A stretch of DNA of 64,000 nt, from positions 62,001 through 126,000 of the forward strand of contig NZ_SACY01000003.1 of the NCBI RefSeq assembly GCF_004005965.1, given 5' to 3'. Shown here piece after piece: positions 9,043 to 18,681 of this stretch. Source of the stretch: Sandaracinomonas limnophila (GTDB lineage Bacteria; Bacteroidota; Bacteroidia; Cytophagales; Spirosomataceae). Each line of letters opens with the position of its first letter. Position 1 is the first letter of the stretch. The translations under genes were made by a program, and so were the position numbers. Under the pieces are notes generated by a model. The model was not told the origin of the DNA. It saw nothing but the letters and a program-made list of their open reading frames with translations, and ran no database searches.

Positions 9043-9723
9043 ATGAAATTCGGAGTAGTAGTTTTCCCAGGATCCAATTGTGATGACGATACGGTTGGTG
9101 TAATTGAATCATTAGGACATCAAGCCGTAAAATTATGGCATAAACAAACAAGTTTAGAGAATTGTGATTTCATCATCGTTCCGGGTGGATTTTCCTATGG
9201 AGATTACCTACGTTCTGGTGCCATTGCACGTTTTTCACCCATCATGGAAAATGTGATCAAACATGCCAATGAGGGAGGCTATTTGATGGGTATTTGTAAC
9301 GGATTTCAAGTGTTAGTGGAAGCTCATTTATTGCCTGGCGTTTTACTTCGCAATAATTCACAAAAATTCATCTCAAAAAATATTTACCTAAAAACTGGAA
9401 CTCAAAATAGTTTATTAACGCAAGCTTTAGATGCGAATAAGGCTTACAAAGTACCTATTGCACACGCAGAGGGAAGATATTTCGCAGATGAAAAAACCAT
9501 TCAAACCTTGAAAGACAATGATCAAATCTTGTTTTATTATTGTGATGAAAACGGAAATATCAATGAAAATTCTAATCCAAATGGTAGCCTAGAAAACATT
9601 GCAGGTATTTGTAATGCACAAAGAAATGTATTTGGCATGATGCCCCACCCAGAAAGAGCTGCGGATATTGCACTTAATAATGTGGATGGCTTGGAAATCT
9701 TAAAATCAATTGTTAATTGTTAA
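9043..9723 (+). CDS. purQ: Phosphoribosylformylglycinamidine synthase, glutaminase subunit
   Basis: Glutamine amidotransferase (class I, Triad type) subunit of FGAM synthase in de novo purine synthesis; it supplies ammonia to PurL. The 226-residue protein starts MKFGVVVFPGSNCDDD and contains the oxyanion/nucleophile segment GICNGFQVL with the catalytic cysteine near residue 86 and the C-terminal catalytic HPE in MMPHPERAAD. The length fits the small PurQ of the multi-subunit enzyme. PurL and PurS are not adjacent. The last residues (SIVNC) and the stop codon are encoded by the heptamer array that starts at 9708, so the C-terminus has been rewritten by repeat DNA. Confidence 0.95.
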   Translation: MKFGVVVFPGSNCDDDTVGVIESLGHQAVKLWHKQTSLENCDFIIVPGGFSYGDYLRSGAIARFSPIMENVIKHANEGGYLMGICNGFQVLVEAHLLPGVLLRNNSQKFISKNIYLKTGTQNSLLTQALDANKAYKVPIAHAEGRYFADEKTIQTLKDNDQILFYYCDENGNINENSNPNGSLENIAGICNAQRNVFGMMPHPERAADIALNNVDGLEILKSIVNC

Positions 9724-9785
9724 TTGTTAATTGTTAAAGGTTTTTAACAATTCATAACTCATAACTCATAATTCATAATTCAATC
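9708..9785. repeat. Heptamer arrays between purQ and the FKBP gene
   Basis: AATTGTT units run from the last codons of purQ to about 9737. A hairpin follows (AATTGTTAAA paired with TTTAACAATT), which could terminate transcription. A second array of CATAACT/CATAATT units then continues to the base before the FKBP ATG. The first array carries G and no C on the coding strand and the second carries C and no G. Confidence 0.9.
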
Positions 9786-10211
9786 ATGGCTGCAAAATCA
9801 GGAGACAAAGTATCAGTACATTATACAGGAAAACATACCACTGGAGAAATTTTTGATTCATCAGTAGGTCGTACACCTTTAGAATTTCAAATTGGTTCAG
9901 GAATGGTCATCAAAGGATTTGATGATGGTGTTACTGGAATGCAAATTGGAGAGAAAAAAACAATCGTTATTCCTGCAAAAGAGGCTTACGGTGAGCATTC
10001 TCCAGAAAACACATTGACCATAGAAAGAACGCAGATTCCAGCAAATATCGAATTAGAAATTGGCATGGGATTAAATATGCACCAAGATGGTGGACACGTA
10101 ATGGAAGTGATGGTTACGGATTTAACAGAAACGCATGTAACTTTAGATGCAAATCACCCATTGGCAGGAAAAGATTTAACATTTGATTTGGAATTAGTAG
10201 CCATCAACTAA
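9786..10211 (+). CDS. FKBP-type peptidyl-prolyl isomerase, SlyD-like
   Basis: Predicted cis-trans prolyl isomerase and chaperone of the SlyD/FKBP group, 141 aa, cytosolic (no signal peptide). The FKBP strand motif [18 protein letters not shown] opens the protein and the active-site segment [27 protein letters not shown] follows. The inserted-flap region ([25 protein letters not shown]) is the signature of SlyD-like members. Unlike Escherichia coli SlyD it lacks a His/Cys-rich metal-binding tail. It is separated by one base from the next gene, so it is probably co-transcribed with the YfhO-like gene. Confidence 0.92.
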   Translation: MAAKSGDKVSVHYTGKHTTGEIFDSSVGRTPLEFQIGSGMVIKGFDDGVTGMQIGEKKTIVIPAKEAYGEHSPENTLTIERTQIPANIELEIGMGLNMHQDGGHVMEVMVTDLTETHVTLDANHPLAGKDLTFDLELVAIN

Positions 10212-10212
10212 A

Positions 10213-12648
10213 ATGAAATTTAACTTGCGCAGCTGCTTGCCACATCTTGGATCGATTGGCATCTTACTTATTTTAGCATTTATCTATTGCAGCCCTGTTT
10301 TATCAGGAAAAGTTTTAATGCAGCACGACATCCAACAAGCACAATCTGCTGCGCAAGAATTAAATAAATACAAAGAGGAAACAGGGATTACCGCATGGTG
10401 GACCAATTCCATGTTTTCTGGCATGCCAAGTTTTCAAATTGCTGGCTCGTACCCTTACAGCATTTCGAGTAAAATTGGTGGATTCATTTCGAACATTTTA
10501 CCCAATCCAGTCAATTTAATATTCCTGCAAATGTTGGGAATGTACGTTTTATTGATTGCTTTCGGCACCAGAAATTGGATTGGCTTATTAGGAGCAGCCT
10601 TATATGCGCTTGGGACCTACAATATGGTCATCATTCCCGCAGGACATATATCAAAAGTTCTAGCCCTTGCCTATGTGCCCATGCTATTGGCTGGAGTTCA
10701 CATGGCTTGGTCAAACACCAAAAAATGGCTTGGACTAGCCTTTATTTGCCTTGCCATGGGATTAGAACTGTATGCCAACCACGTTCAAATCACCTATTAC
10801 AGCTTCTTTATCATTGGAGCTTATAAAATTTACACTTTAATTAATGCCATTCAAACCAAGCAATTTGCCAATTGGTTTAAAACGGGCTTATTAATTGCTG
10901 TAGCTATGGGAATTGCACTTGGAACGCACACGATGCGACTTTGGGGAGCTTATGATTATGCAAAAGAAACTATTAGAGGAAAATCTGAATTAAAAGCAAA
11001 AGCAGCGCAAGGGTCTGGATTAGATAAAAATTATGCTTTTGATTGGTCCTATGGAATCGGTGAAACAGGTACACTTTTGATACCAAATTTTTATGGTGGC
11101 GCATCTCAAGGAAATTTAGGCGGAGAAAAATCGAAAACCTACCAAATGATGACAGACGCTGGAATTCCTGGCGAACAAGCGCTTCCATTTGTAGAAAAAG
11201 GACCAAGTTATTGGGGGGAACAAAGTTATACCGCAGGTCCGGCCTACGCAGGTGCAATTGTTGTTTTCTTATTTCTTTTTGCTGCCTTTTATGTAAAATC
11301 AAAAGAAAAATACTGGATTATCGCCACTACCTTGTTTTTTATTTCAATGTCTTGGGGTAAAAATTTCTTTTTCAATTCCATATTATTCGATTACTTCCCA
11401 ATGTTCAATAAATTTAGAGCCATCACAATGATTCTAAATTTAGTTCAATTATTGATGGTATTATTAGCTATGCTGGGAATCAAACAATTATTGGAGGAAA
11501 AACCAAGTTTATCAGCTATCAAAAAAAAGCTAATGATTTCCGTAGGATTAACAGCAGGCTTATCACTTATTTTAGCACTTATTCCTACCCTATTTTTAGA
11601 TTTCAAAGGAGCACAAGATGGTGCCACCCTATTAGAGGATGCACAAATGAATTCCTCACTTTGGAATGCAATCCGAGAAGATAGAATTTCAATCTTCCAA
11701 TCGGATGCAATTCGAACTGCCATTTTTATTTTATTGGCAGCTGGATTATTAGTTTGGTCGAGCGTGAAAAATGCAAATCAAAAATTGGTGTTGGGACTTC
11801 TTATTGCCCTTTCTGTTTTTGATGTATTTTCTGTTTCCAAAAGATATTTTACCAATGAAGCTTTTGTTTCAAAAAGCACATTGGAGGAAGAGAGAACTCC
11901 AAGTCCAGCAGATGAACAAATTCTTCAAGACAAAACCCAATTTAGGGTTTTGAATTCGACTACGAATTTCATGAGTGATGCGAGTACATCCTATTATCAC
12001 CACTCATTGGGAGGTTATCATGGGGCAAAATTGAGAAGATACCAAGAATTAATAGAAAAGTATTTCAATGGTTCACCGGCCCAAATGAATATTTTAAACA
12101 TGCTCAATACAAAATATGTTATTGGTGCAGATTCAACAGGAAGACCAATTGCTCAGACTAATCCAAATGCATTTGGAAATGCGTGGTTTGTAAAATCTTT
12201 AGAAATCAAAAATTCTGCTGATGAGGCATTGAATAGCTTAGAAAAGATTAATCCCAAAGAAACTGCCATATTAGAGCAAAATGATTTTAAAGAAAAAGTT
12301 GAAACAAATTCAGTAGGAACAATTTCCCTAACGCAATACAAACCAGACCAATTAACTTACCAAAGTTCTAATATGGGGTCAGGTTTTGCGGTTTTCTCTG
12401 AGATTTATTACAAAGGAAATAAGGACTGGAAGTCATATATTGACGGAAAAGAAGTGCCACATTTTAAAACGGATTATGTGTTACGTGGAATGCTTATTCC
12501 TTCTGGAAACCACAAAATAGAATTCAAATTTGAACCAACATCCGTTAGCCAAGGTAAAAATATAGATGCCATAGCTTCGGTGGCCATGATTATTTTCATT
12601 TTGCTAATGTTGGGATTACAATTTAAAGAGGAGAAAAAAGCAATATGA
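10213..12648 (+). CDS. YfhO-like polytopic membrane protein
   Basis: Large membrane protein (811 aa) of the YfhO type, a family in the GT-C glycosyltransferase superfamily. Family members are linked to glycosylation of envelope polymers, but the substrate of this one is unknown. About twelve hydrophobic helices occupy the first 540 residues, with one more at the extreme C-terminus ([18 protein letters not shown]). A soluble domain lies between, containing the YfhO-typical [12 protein letters not shown] and NMLNTKYVI segments. The first loop has the acidic HDI motif (residues 37-39) where GT-C enzymes keep catalytic acids. The gene overlaps yicC by four bases (ATGA), which implies translational coupling. 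Confidence 0.82.
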   Translation: MKFNLRSCLPHLGSIGILLILAFIYCSPVLSGKVLMQHDIQQAQSAAQELNKYKEETGITAWWTNSMFSGMPSFQIAGSYPYSISSKIGGFISNILPNPVNLIFLQMLGMYVLLIAFGTRNWIGLLGAALYALGTYNMVIIPAGHISKVLALAYVPMLLAGVHMAWSNTKKWLGLAFICLAMGLELYANHVQITYYSFFIIGAYKIYTLINAIQTKQFANWFKTGLLIAVAMGIALGTHTMRLWGAYDYAKETIRGKSELKAKAAQGSGLDKNYAFDWSYGIGETGTLLIPNFYGGASQGNLGGEKSKTYQMMTDAGIPGEQALPFVEKGPSYWGEQSYTAGPAYAGAIVVFLFLFAAFYVKSKEKYWIIATTLFFISMSWGKNFFFNSILFDYFPMFNKFRAITMILNLVQLLMVLLAMLGIKQLLEEKPSLSAIKKKLMISVGLTAGLSLILALIPTLFLDFKGAQDGATLLEDAQMNSSLWNAIREDRISIFQSDAIRTAIFILLAAGLLVWSSVKNANQKLVLGLLIALSVFDVFSVSKRYFTNEAFVSKSTLEEERTPSPADEQILQDKTQFRVLNSTTNFMSDASTSYYHHSLGGYHGAKLRRYQELIEKYFNGSPAQMNILNMLNTKYVIGADSTGRPIAQTNPNAFGNAWFVKSLEIKNSADEALNSLEKINPKETAILEQNDFKEKVETNSVGTISLTQYKPDQLTYQSSNMGSGFAVFSEIYYKGNKDWKSYIDGKEVPHFKTDYVLRGMLIPSGNHKIEFKFEPTSVSQGKNIDAIASVAMIIFILLMLGLQFKEEKKAI

Positions 12649-13541
12649 TTTATTCAATGACCGGCTTTGGAAAAGCCACAAAAGAAACCAGTGAATATGT
12701 AATACGAATTGAGCTGAAAAGCTTAAATTCAAAATTTACTGACATCTTTTGTCGCATACCAAAGAACATCTCTTCCAAAGAAATTGAAATTAGAAATTTC
12801 TTAACTCAACAACTTGAAAGAGGAAAAATTGAATTGAACATACAATTGCATAAAAATCCAAATCAAGAGGTAGTTAATTCAAATCTGTTTCATTCTCCAA
12901 CTATTGGTTCCTATTTCAAAGAATTAAAAGAAATAGCATTGCAAAATAATATTGCTCAATTGAATGAAACAGAATTATTTTTGCACACTTTGAGTTTGCC
13001 AAATTCGACTATAACTGACAATTCAAATGAATCAGAAGAAGATTTTGAGAACTTATTTAATACTATTTTTGAAGCATTAAAGGAGGCAGTTGAAGAATGT
13101 AAATCTTTTAGAAGAAGAGAAGGAATTGTAGTAGAAAATAAATTCAAAGAATACATTTCAAACATTTCTGAGCGTCTTCAAAAAATCATAGCGCAAGACA
13201 AACTCCGCATTCCAAATTTGAGAGAAAGATTGCATAAATCAGTCGCGGAATTACACTTATCAGAAGGTTTTGACAAAAACCGCTTTGAACAAGAACTCAT
13301 TTATTACATCGAAAAAATAGATATTTCTGAAGAAAAAGTACGTTTGCAAACACATTTAAATTACTTCGATGATGTTATCAAAGAAGGAAATGGCAAAAAA
13401 TTAAATTTTCTTTCTCAGGAAATTGGACGTGAAATTAACACCATTGGCTCCAAAGCAAATGATTCCATCATTCAGCAATTGGTAGTGAATATGAAAGATG
13501 AATTGGAAAAGATTAAGGAGCAAACGGCGAATGTATTATAA
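12645..13541 (+). CDS. YicC/YloC family endoribonuclease
   Basis: Member of the YicC family (298 aa), shown in other bacteria to be an endoribonuclease that helps degrade small RNAs. The N-terminus [11 protein letters not shown] is the family signature. The conserved [14 protein letters not shown] segment and the C-terminal DUF1732 part ([39 protein letters not shown]) are both present. In many Bacteroidetes and other bacteria it precedes gmk, but here an SPFH gene follows after a repeat-filled gap. The gene overlaps the preceding gene by ATGA. Confidence 0.93.
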   Translation: MIYSMTGFGKATKETSEYVIRIELKSLNSKFTDIFCRIPKNISSKEIEIRNFLTQQLERGKIELNIQLHKNPNQEVVNSNLFHSPTIGSYFKELKEIALQNNIAQLNETELFLHTLSLPNSTITDNSNESEEDFENLFNTIFEALKEAVEECKSFRRREGIVVENKFKEYISNISERLQKIIAQDKLRIPNLRERLHKSVAELHLSEGFDKNRFEQELIYYIEKIDISEEKVRLQTHLNYFDDVIKEGNGKKLNFLSQEIGREINTIGSKANDSIIQQLVVNMKDELEKIKEQTANVL

Positions 13542-13544
13542 TTA

Positions 13545-13645
13545 TTAATTGTTAATTATAAATTGTAAATTAAGGACAAAATAACAATTAACAATTAACA
13601 ATTAACAATTAACAATTAACAATTAACAATTAACAATTACCAATT
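13545..13645. repeat. Convergent heptamer arrays between yicC and the SPFH gene
   Basis: Just after the yicC stop the coding strand reads TTAATTGTTAATT. From 13583 to 13638 it reads eight perfect AACAATT units plus a variant (ACCAATT), stopping six bases before the SPFH ATG. The two parts are reverse complements and could fold into a long AU hairpin. The second part leaves a G-free leader in front of the start codon. Confidence 0.93.
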
Positions 13646-13651
13646 ACCACT

Positions 13652-14572
13652 ATGGTCCTCTTCGGAATAATCATCGCTCTAATTATCGCCATTATTTTTT
13701 CTGGCTTGGTGACTGTGCAACAAGGAAATGTTGCAGTCATTTCTATGTTTGGAAAGTATCAACGAATTTTGCCACCTGGTTTAAATTTTAAGATTCCATT
13801 TTTCGAACAAATTTTCAAAGTAATTTCAGTCCAAAATCGTTCCATTGAATTAGAATTTCAAGCGATTACACAAGATCAGGCAAATGTATATTTTAAATCC
13901 ATGTTGCTTTACAGTGTGATAAATCAGGATGAGGAAACGATTAAAAATGTTGCCTATAAATTTATAGACGAAAAAAGTTTGATGCAAACAATTGTTCGAA
14001 CTGTTGAAGGTTCTATTCGTTCGTTTGTAGCAACAAAAAAACAAAGTGAAATTTTAGGCTTACGAAAAGAAATTGTAGAATATGTAAAGGACCAAATCGA
14101 CCAAATCATGGAAGAATGGGGATATCATTTACAAGACCTTCAATTAAACGATATTACTTTCGACGAAGCTATCCTAAAATCCATGAGTCAGGTAGTTGCA
14201 TCAAATAATCTAAAAGCTGCGGCTGAAAACGAAGGACAAGCTTTATTAATTACCAAAACCAAGGCTGCTGAAGCAGAAGGTAATGCAATCAAAATTGCTG
14301 CCAATGCTGAGAGAGAGGCTGCCCAATTACGTGGACAAGGAGTTGCCCTTTTTCGTCAGGAAGTTGCAAAAGGGATGACAGACGCTGCCTTAGAAATGCA
14401 ACAAGCAAATTTGGACACTTCTGTTATTTTGTTTTCTATGTGGACAGAGGCAATCAAACAATTCGGAGAACAATCAAATGGCAATGTAATTTTCCTTGAT
14501 GGGTCTGCCGACAATATGCAAAAGACCCTTCAGCAGATGATGAGCATCAATAAGTTGAAAGTGAAAAGTTAA
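13652..14572 (+). CDS. SPFH/Band 7 family membrane protein
   Basis: Stomatin/prohibitin-like scaffold protein, 306 aa. One N-terminal membrane helix (residues 2-22, LFGIIIALIIAIIFSGLVTV) anchors it. The Band 7 domain follows (about 22-190), with the typical VQQGNVAVISMFGKYQRILPPGLNFKIPF start. A long alanine/glutamate-rich coiled coil (NNLKAAAENEGQALLITKTKAAEAEGNAIKIAANAE) comes next. Such proteins oligomerise on membrane microdomains and regulate proteases or membrane fluidity; the partner here is unknown. The last codons (LKVKS) and the stop codon are part of a repeat module shared with the clpB 3' end. Confidence 0.9.
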   Translation: MVLFGIIIALIIAIIFSGLVTVQQGNVAVISMFGKYQRILPPGLNFKIPFFEQIFKVISVQNRSIELEFQAITQDQANVYFKSMLLYSVINQDEETIKNVAYKFIDEKSLMQTIVRTVEGSIRSFVATKKQSEILGLRKEIVEYVKDQIDQIMEEWGYHLQDLQLNDITFDEAILKSMSQVVASNNLKAAAENEGQALLITKTKAAEAEGNAIKIAANAEREAAQLRGQGVALFRQEVAKGMTDAALEMQQANLDTSVILFSMWTEAIKQFGEQSNGNVIFLDGSADNMQKTLQQMMSINKLKVKS

Positions 14573-14635
14573 AAGTGGCAACCCTTGTGGTTGCCACATC
14601 TTGTGATTGCCAAATTTTGTAGTTGCCTACAATTA
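14551..14635 (+). terminator. GTGAAAA/TGGCAACC hairpin module at the SPFH gene end
   Basis: GTGAAAAGTTAAAAG overlaps the stop codon and leads into a perfect hairpin at 14575-14597 (stem GTGGCAACC, loop CTTGT, stem GGTTGCCAC). Two degenerate half-copies follow (TTGTGATTGCCA, TTGTAGTTGCC). The same module follows the clpB stop. It probably ends transcription, although the following sequence is only moderately T-rich. Confidence 0.75.
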
Positions 14636-14658
14636 TATTTCAAAAATATATTTAGCAA

Positions 14659-15522
14659 TTATAACCCTAATAAAATCACAGAAGCAGTTCCAATGGCTAG
14701 GCCAGCAATTTGCAATTTACTTAGTCGCTCTTTGAAGAAAATTAGACCAACTAATGCAGTACCAGCAATAACGCCTATGTTGTAAATGGGCATGACCAAA
14801 GCACCATTATTACCTGCTTGGTCAAGGGCTTTCAATAAATAATAAAAAGACAAAAAATTCGGAATTCCGAGCGGAATTGAGGCTAAAACAGATTTAGGGT
14901 CTAAGGTAATTTGCTTGTTTACCATTTGAAATATCAAAACCAATAATCCAGCGACAATTGAACCTATTAAGGCCAATAACATAAATGGAATGGTACCTCC
15001 AAGCAGTGGAGCCGTTTCTTTATTCAAATAATTAAAGGTTGAATTAGTTATTCCATAACATAAAAAGGCTGCAATCAACAACATAGGAGAAACAATTGAA
15101 TTGTTCTCAGAATTGATTTTCGGACTAAAAAAATAAATGGCTACAAATGCCAATGCAAGTCCCAAATAAGTATTCCATTGGGCACCTTGCCAAGCTCCTA
15201 AAAACAATAAACTAAAGACAACTGGCAAGACTAATGACATATTATTTGCCAAGGAAGTAACCGCCATACCATTCTTGACGGTAGATTTTCCAGAAAACAA
15301 AAAGGTGACTATAAATCCTATACCTAATAAAAACACAGGAATATTATTAGCCATAGACAAATCAAATAAATGATTCACGGCCTCAGGTTGCATCAAATAC
15401 CCTACTAAAAAACAAATAGGATAATTTAATAAAATAGCAATGCTAGTATTAATTCCCCATTTGGCATGTAAACGAAAATTAACCAATAAAAGAACAGAAA
15501 AGAGAATAGCGAGTAGAAGCAC
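14659..15522 (-). CDS. EamA/DMT-type transporter
   Basis: Drug/metabolite-transporter superfamily permease (287 aa) with about ten hydrophobic helices in two related halves of five. The second half ends with the EamA-typical GTALVGLIFFKERLSKLQIAGLAIGTASVILLGL. The substrate cannot be read from sequence; family members export metabolites, amino acids or nucleobases. The start codon is a GTG (15520-15522) directly abutting the heptamer array, so the array forms the whole immediate leader. It is convergent with the SPFH gene. Confidence 0.83.
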   Translation of the reverse strand: MLLLAILFSVLLLVNFRLHAKWGINTSIAILLNYPICFLVGYLMQPEAVNHLFDLSMANNIPVFLLGIGFIVTFLFSGKSTVKNGMAVTSLANNMSLVLPVVFSLLFLGAWQGAQWNTYLGLALAFVAIYFFSPKINSENNSIVSPMLLIAAFLCYGITNSTFNYLNKETAPLLGGTIPFMLLALIGSIVAGLLVLIFQMVNKQITLDPKSVLASIPLGIPNFLSFYYLLKALDQAGNNGALVMPIYNIGVIAGTALVGLIFFKERLSKLQIAGLAIGTASVILLGL

Positions 15523-15588
15523 TTGTTAATTGTTAATTGTTAATTGTTAATTGTTAATTGTTAATTGTTAATTGTTAATTGTTAATTA
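15523..15588 (-). repeat. AACAATT heptamer array upstream of the DMT gene
   Basis: Nine perfect units (TTGTTAA on the plus strand) span 15523-15585. On the strand of the transporter they read AACAATT and touch its GTG start codon. Confidence 0.95.
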
Positions 15589-15677
15589 AAGTTATTCATT
15601 TTTAAAAGCTTTGCCAAAAACCATCAGAATCATTCTTTAAAATGATTATGGTCAGGATATGATGATAAGAGTCTGTC

Positions 15678-15685
15678 TAATTTTG
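15678..15685 (+). promoter_or_regulatory. -7 element of the desaturase gene
   Basis: TAATTTTG matches TAnnTTTG and lies 14 bases before the ATG, so the leader would be only about 7 bases. No TTG is seen at the -33 distance. Confidence 0.45.
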
Positions 15686-15698
15686 CAAAAAATTATTT

Positions 15699-16445
15699 AT
15701 GACAATATTACTATTCTTTTTAGCTCATTGGTATTTATCCTTATTTTCTCAAACATTTTTTTTACATAGATATGCAGCACATCAAATGTTTACGATGTCG
15801 AAAGGTTGGGAAAAATTCTTTTACTGGGTGACATTTATTACCCAAGGTTCTTCTTTTTTAAGTCCAAAGGCTTATGGAATCATGCACCGACTTCATCACG
15901 CCTATGCCGATACCGAAAAAGATCCACATTCCCCGAGCTATTCTACGGGATTATTTGACATGATGTTTAAAACAAAAGATTATTACAATAATGTGTTAAA
16001 TGATCGGGCAAATATTGACCCAAAGTTTTTAAAGGGTGTTCCCTATTACAAAACGGTAGAAAAATTAGGAGATTATTGGCCTGTTAGAATTTTATGGGGT
16101 ACTTTATACACTTTATTTTACATGAAATTTGCCACTAACAATTGGGAATATCTTTTATTACCTATCCATTATCTAATGGGACCTGTTCACGGAGTTGTCA
16201 TCAATTGGTTTGCACATAAATATGGATATGTAAATTTCAAAGTAAATGATACAGCCAAAAACTTATTACCCTTTGATTTCTTAATGATGGGTGAATCCTA
16301 TCACAACAACCACCATAAATTAGGAGGTAGAGCAAATTTTGGGGTTAAATGGCATGAATTTGATCCTACCTATCCGGTGATATTGCTATTGAATGCTTTT
16401 CATATCATCAAGCTCAAGCGAAATAATGATTTGAATTATATGTGA
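15699..16445 (+). CDS. Fatty acid (acyl-CoA type) desaturase
   Basis: Membrane di-iron desaturase, 248 aa, that introduces a double bond in acyl chains. The three histidine boxes are visible: HRYAAH at residues 23-28, HRLHH at 63-67 and HNNHH near 202-206. Hydrophobic stretches lie at the N-terminus and around residues 130-170. This is a short member of the delta-9 desaturase group, lacking any electron-donor domain. Position specificity cannot be inferred. The gene stands alone and is convergent with hemH, with a hairpin repeat between them. Confidence 0.9.
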   Translation: MTILLFFLAHWYLSLFSQTFFLHRYAAHQMFTMSKGWEKFFYWVTFITQGSSFLSPKAYGIMHRLHHAYADTEKDPHSPSYSTGLFDMMFKTKDYYNNVLNDRANIDPKFLKGVPYYKTVEKLGDYWPVRILWGTLYTLFYMKFATNNWEYLLLPIHYLMGPVHGVVINWFAHKYGYVNFKVNDTAKNLLPFDFLMMGESYHNNHHKLGGRANFGVKWHEFDPTYPVILLLNAFHIIKLKRNNDLNYM

Positions 16446-16448
16446 TAA

Positions 16449-16507
16449 ATTGAAAATTGAAAGTTGATAGTTGATAGTTAACAATTTTCAATTTTCAACT
16501 AACAATT
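16449..16507. repeat. Convergent TTGAAAATTG repeats between desaturase and hemH
   Basis: TTGAAAATTGAAAG follows the desaturase stop, and its reverse complement (CAATTTTCAATTTTCAA) follows the hemH stop on the other strand. GTTGATA and GTTAAC copies lie between them. The two sides can pair into an imperfect hairpin and probably serve as a bidirectional terminator. The hemH stop codon lies inside the repeat. Confidence 0.75.
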
Positions 16508-17495
16508 TAAGTATTTCCACCCATTCCTTAGAATTATTCAAACTTTCAACCAATTGCCAATGCTGACCTCCATTTTCTTCAAATAATTCTTTATACTCCT
16601 CACCTACCTCAATAGTGGTTTCCAGGCAATCGGCAACAAAAGCTGGCGAAAATGCTAGTACATTTTTCTTGCCTTCTTTGGTAAGCTTTTTAATCGTTTC
16701 ATCAGTATATGGCTGCAACCAAGGATCTCGACCTAAACGACTTTGAAATGCGGTAGTATATTCTTCTGGCTTCAATCCCATTTCTTTAGCAATCAGTCGA
16801 GAAGTTTCAAAGCATTGGGCACGATAACAAAGATGATTTTTGTCTGTGATTTTATCACAACAAGTGCCAAAAGAACAAGTTTGTTTAGTGATATCCCCTT
16901 TCTTGATGTGTCGCTCAGGAACCCCATGATACGAAAACACATAATGATCAAAAGAGTGTTTTTTTCTGTAATTTTCTGCTTTTTCAGCAAAATATTTGGC
17001 AATACCCGGGTGATTGTAGAAATAATTAACAATTTTCAATTCAGGCATTACTTGCCAAGATTTCATTAAATCCATTACCTTCTCAAAGACTGAACCTGTA
17101 GTAGCTGAGGCATATTGAGGAAATAATGGAATAATGATTAATTTTTTCAAATTAAGCAGTTGCATTTCATGCATAACCGATTCCATAGAAGGATTTTGGT
17201 AACGCATGGCCAGGCGAACAGCATATTGATCTCCTAATTTTTTTTGTAAATCATGTACATTATCTTCTCCGTAAAACTTCAAAGGAGAACCACGATGCTC
17301 CCATAATTGCTGATAAACTTTAGCCGATTTAGGAGCTCGGAAAGGGGCAATAATTCCATTAACCAGAAGAGAACGAAAAATATATGGAATATCAATCACT
17401 CGACCATCCATTAAGAATTCTCGCAAGTATCTTCTAACCGAACTTGTATCCGGAGCATCCGGAGTACCTAAATTAACTAATAATACACCTATCAT
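16488..17495 (-). CDS. hemH: Ferrochelatase
   Basis: Inserts ferrous iron into protoporphyrin IX (or coproporphyrin III) as a late step of haem synthesis. The protein starts MIGVLLVNLGTPDAPDT when the ATG at 17493-17495 is used (335 aa). An in-frame ATG at 17513 exists, but it lies inside the terminator hairpin of the upstream gene and adds a non-conserved peptide. The catalytic histidine sits in VFSYHGVPERH. A cysteine-rich stretch (CSFGTCC and CYRAQC) precedes the conserved ETSRLIA helix. Its C-terminal residues VEN and the stop codon come from a short repeat. Confidence 0.94.
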   Translation of the reverse strand: MIGVLLVNLGTPDAPDTSSVRRYLREFLMDGRVIDIPYIFRSLLVNGIIAPFRAPKSAKVYQQLWEHRGSPLKFYGEDNVHDLQKKLGDQYAVRLAMRYQNPSMESVMHEMQLLNLKKLIIIPLFPQYASATTGSVFEKVMDLMKSWQVMPELKIVNYFYNHPGIAKYFAEKAENYRKKHSFDHYVFSYHGVPERHIKKGDITKQTCSFGTCCDKITDKNHLCYRAQCFETSRLIAKEMGLKPEEYTTAFQSRLGRDPWLQPYTDETIKKLTKEGKKNVLAFSPAFVADCLETTIEVGEEYKELFEENGGQHWQLVESLNNSKEWVEILKLLVEN

Positions 17496-17499
17496 AAGC

Positions 17500-17533
17500 A
17501 AAAAATGAAGCACAAAGATGCTTCATTTTTTTT
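17500..17533 (-). terminator. Terminator between the DUF4249 gene and hemH
   Basis: A perfect 13-base stem (AAAAAATGAAGCA with its complement), a 6-base loop and flanking A/T runs overlap the stop codon of the DUF4249 gene and end 4 bases before the hemH ATG. It should terminate minus-strand transcription of the TonB operon or act as an attenuator for hemH. Confidence 0.8.
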
Positions 17534-18680
17534 ACAAATTCCAACCTTCTGGTGTAATCTTTGTTCGAGTAGGCCCTTCAAAACAAGGAACTCTTTCCTG
17601 ACAACCCACTGCTCCAGGAGGACAGGTATAAACATCACCTATTAAAGGTGAAATATTTGCACGCTCACCTTCAGGAATATTTTTGGAACGATCAATAAAG
17701 AATATCTTTTTATCTGCCGAATAAACATTAAATACTCCTAAAATTCTTTCTGTCGGATTCGTCTTTGACTTGATGTTTAAGCTAAACTTCGTTTCTGCAG
17801 GCACATCAAACATAGATCCATTCGATTGTACAGAACTAATGATGGATTGATTGTAATTAAATACAGATTTCGTAATTGCGCGTTGTTCTAATCGGAAATA
17901 ATACATTCCATATCCATCAAAGGGAACACGTGCTACTTGTCGACCTACGATACGCTGACCGTTCGTCAAAACATCTGAAAATACGTTGATTTCATTATTC
18001 CATGAAATATCCCAACAGTTTCCATCACATTGAAAATTCCAAATTTGATCATTAGGAAACTTTAATACATTGCAATCATTTTTGGTAAAGTTCCACAAAC
18101 CCCCACCGGTACAAGTAGCACAAATTTGAATTTTCTCATAGTGCTTCCAATTCCATTGGTAGAAATCACCTTCGGTTGCATTATCCTTGAAATCCAAATA
18201 AACAGACCAACCACCACGTCGAGGATCACCTTTTATATATTGATCATAAATTTCAAAATTTGAAATCATATTTTCAATTACTGGAACAGGTTTCATTGTC
18301 TCCACATCTGAAAGATATTCAGATCCCATCAAAGTTTTAATATATAATTGATAGGAGGAACCTACTTTTCCAACAAATCCAGAAGGAGGCAAATAAGTAC
18401 CGGAGACGGTACCTTCCTTGAAAAACGTTTGTACACCTTTTTCATCTGTAACATAAACAGTAGCCTTTGTAACAGGCAACATCAATACAGATTGTAAACG
18501 ATTAGCAGAATTTGTTATACGAACTTTACAAGTTGTAGGATCGTTTGTGATATCTGCTTCTACAACTAAATAAGAAGTAGCATCTTTTTGCACAAAATCT
18601 GTGACTGGAAAAACACAAGCTATTACCAAAAAGCTTAAGATTCCGCAAAGTAAAATGGATTGAAATATTCTCTTAAGCAT
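17532..18680 (-). CDS. DUF4249 lipoprotein, partner of TonB-dependent receptor
   Basis: Predicted outer-membrane-associated lipoprotein of 382 aa. The signal peptide ends in a lipobox-like LVIAC with Cys22 as the lipidation site. The body matches the pattern of DUF4249 proteins: an N-terminal beta domain starting LVVEADITNDPTTCKVRI and a cysteine-bearing central region (CATCTGGGLW, CDGNCWD) that may form disulfides. The gene starts one base after the receptor gene ends, so the two are co-transcribed. Such pairs are common in Bacteroidetes and are thought to assist ligand capture; the ligand is unknown. Confidence 0.8.
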   Translation of the reverse strand: MLKRIFQSILLCGILSFLVIACVFPVTDFVQKDATSYLVVEADITNDPTTCKVRITNSANRLQSVLMLPVTKATVYVTDEKGVQTFFKEGTVSGTYLPPSGFVGKVGSSYQLYIKTLMGSEYLSDVETMKPVPVIENMISNFEIYDQYIKGDPRRGGWSVYLDFKDNATEGDFYQWNWKHYEKIQICATCTGGGLWNFTKNDCNVLKFPNDQIWNFQCDGNCWDISWNNEINVFSDVLTNGQRIVGRQVARVPFDGYGMYYFRLEQRAITKSVFNYNQSIISSVQSNGSMFDVPAETKFSLNIKSKTNPTERILGVFNVYSADKKIFFIDRSKNIPEGERANISPLIGDVYTCPPGAVGCQERVPCFEGPTRTKITPEGWNL

Positions 18681-18681
18681 C

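Noticed and set aside
17496-17513. N-terminal extension of hemH
   Set aside because: It falls inside the terminator hairpin and adds six non-conserved residues.
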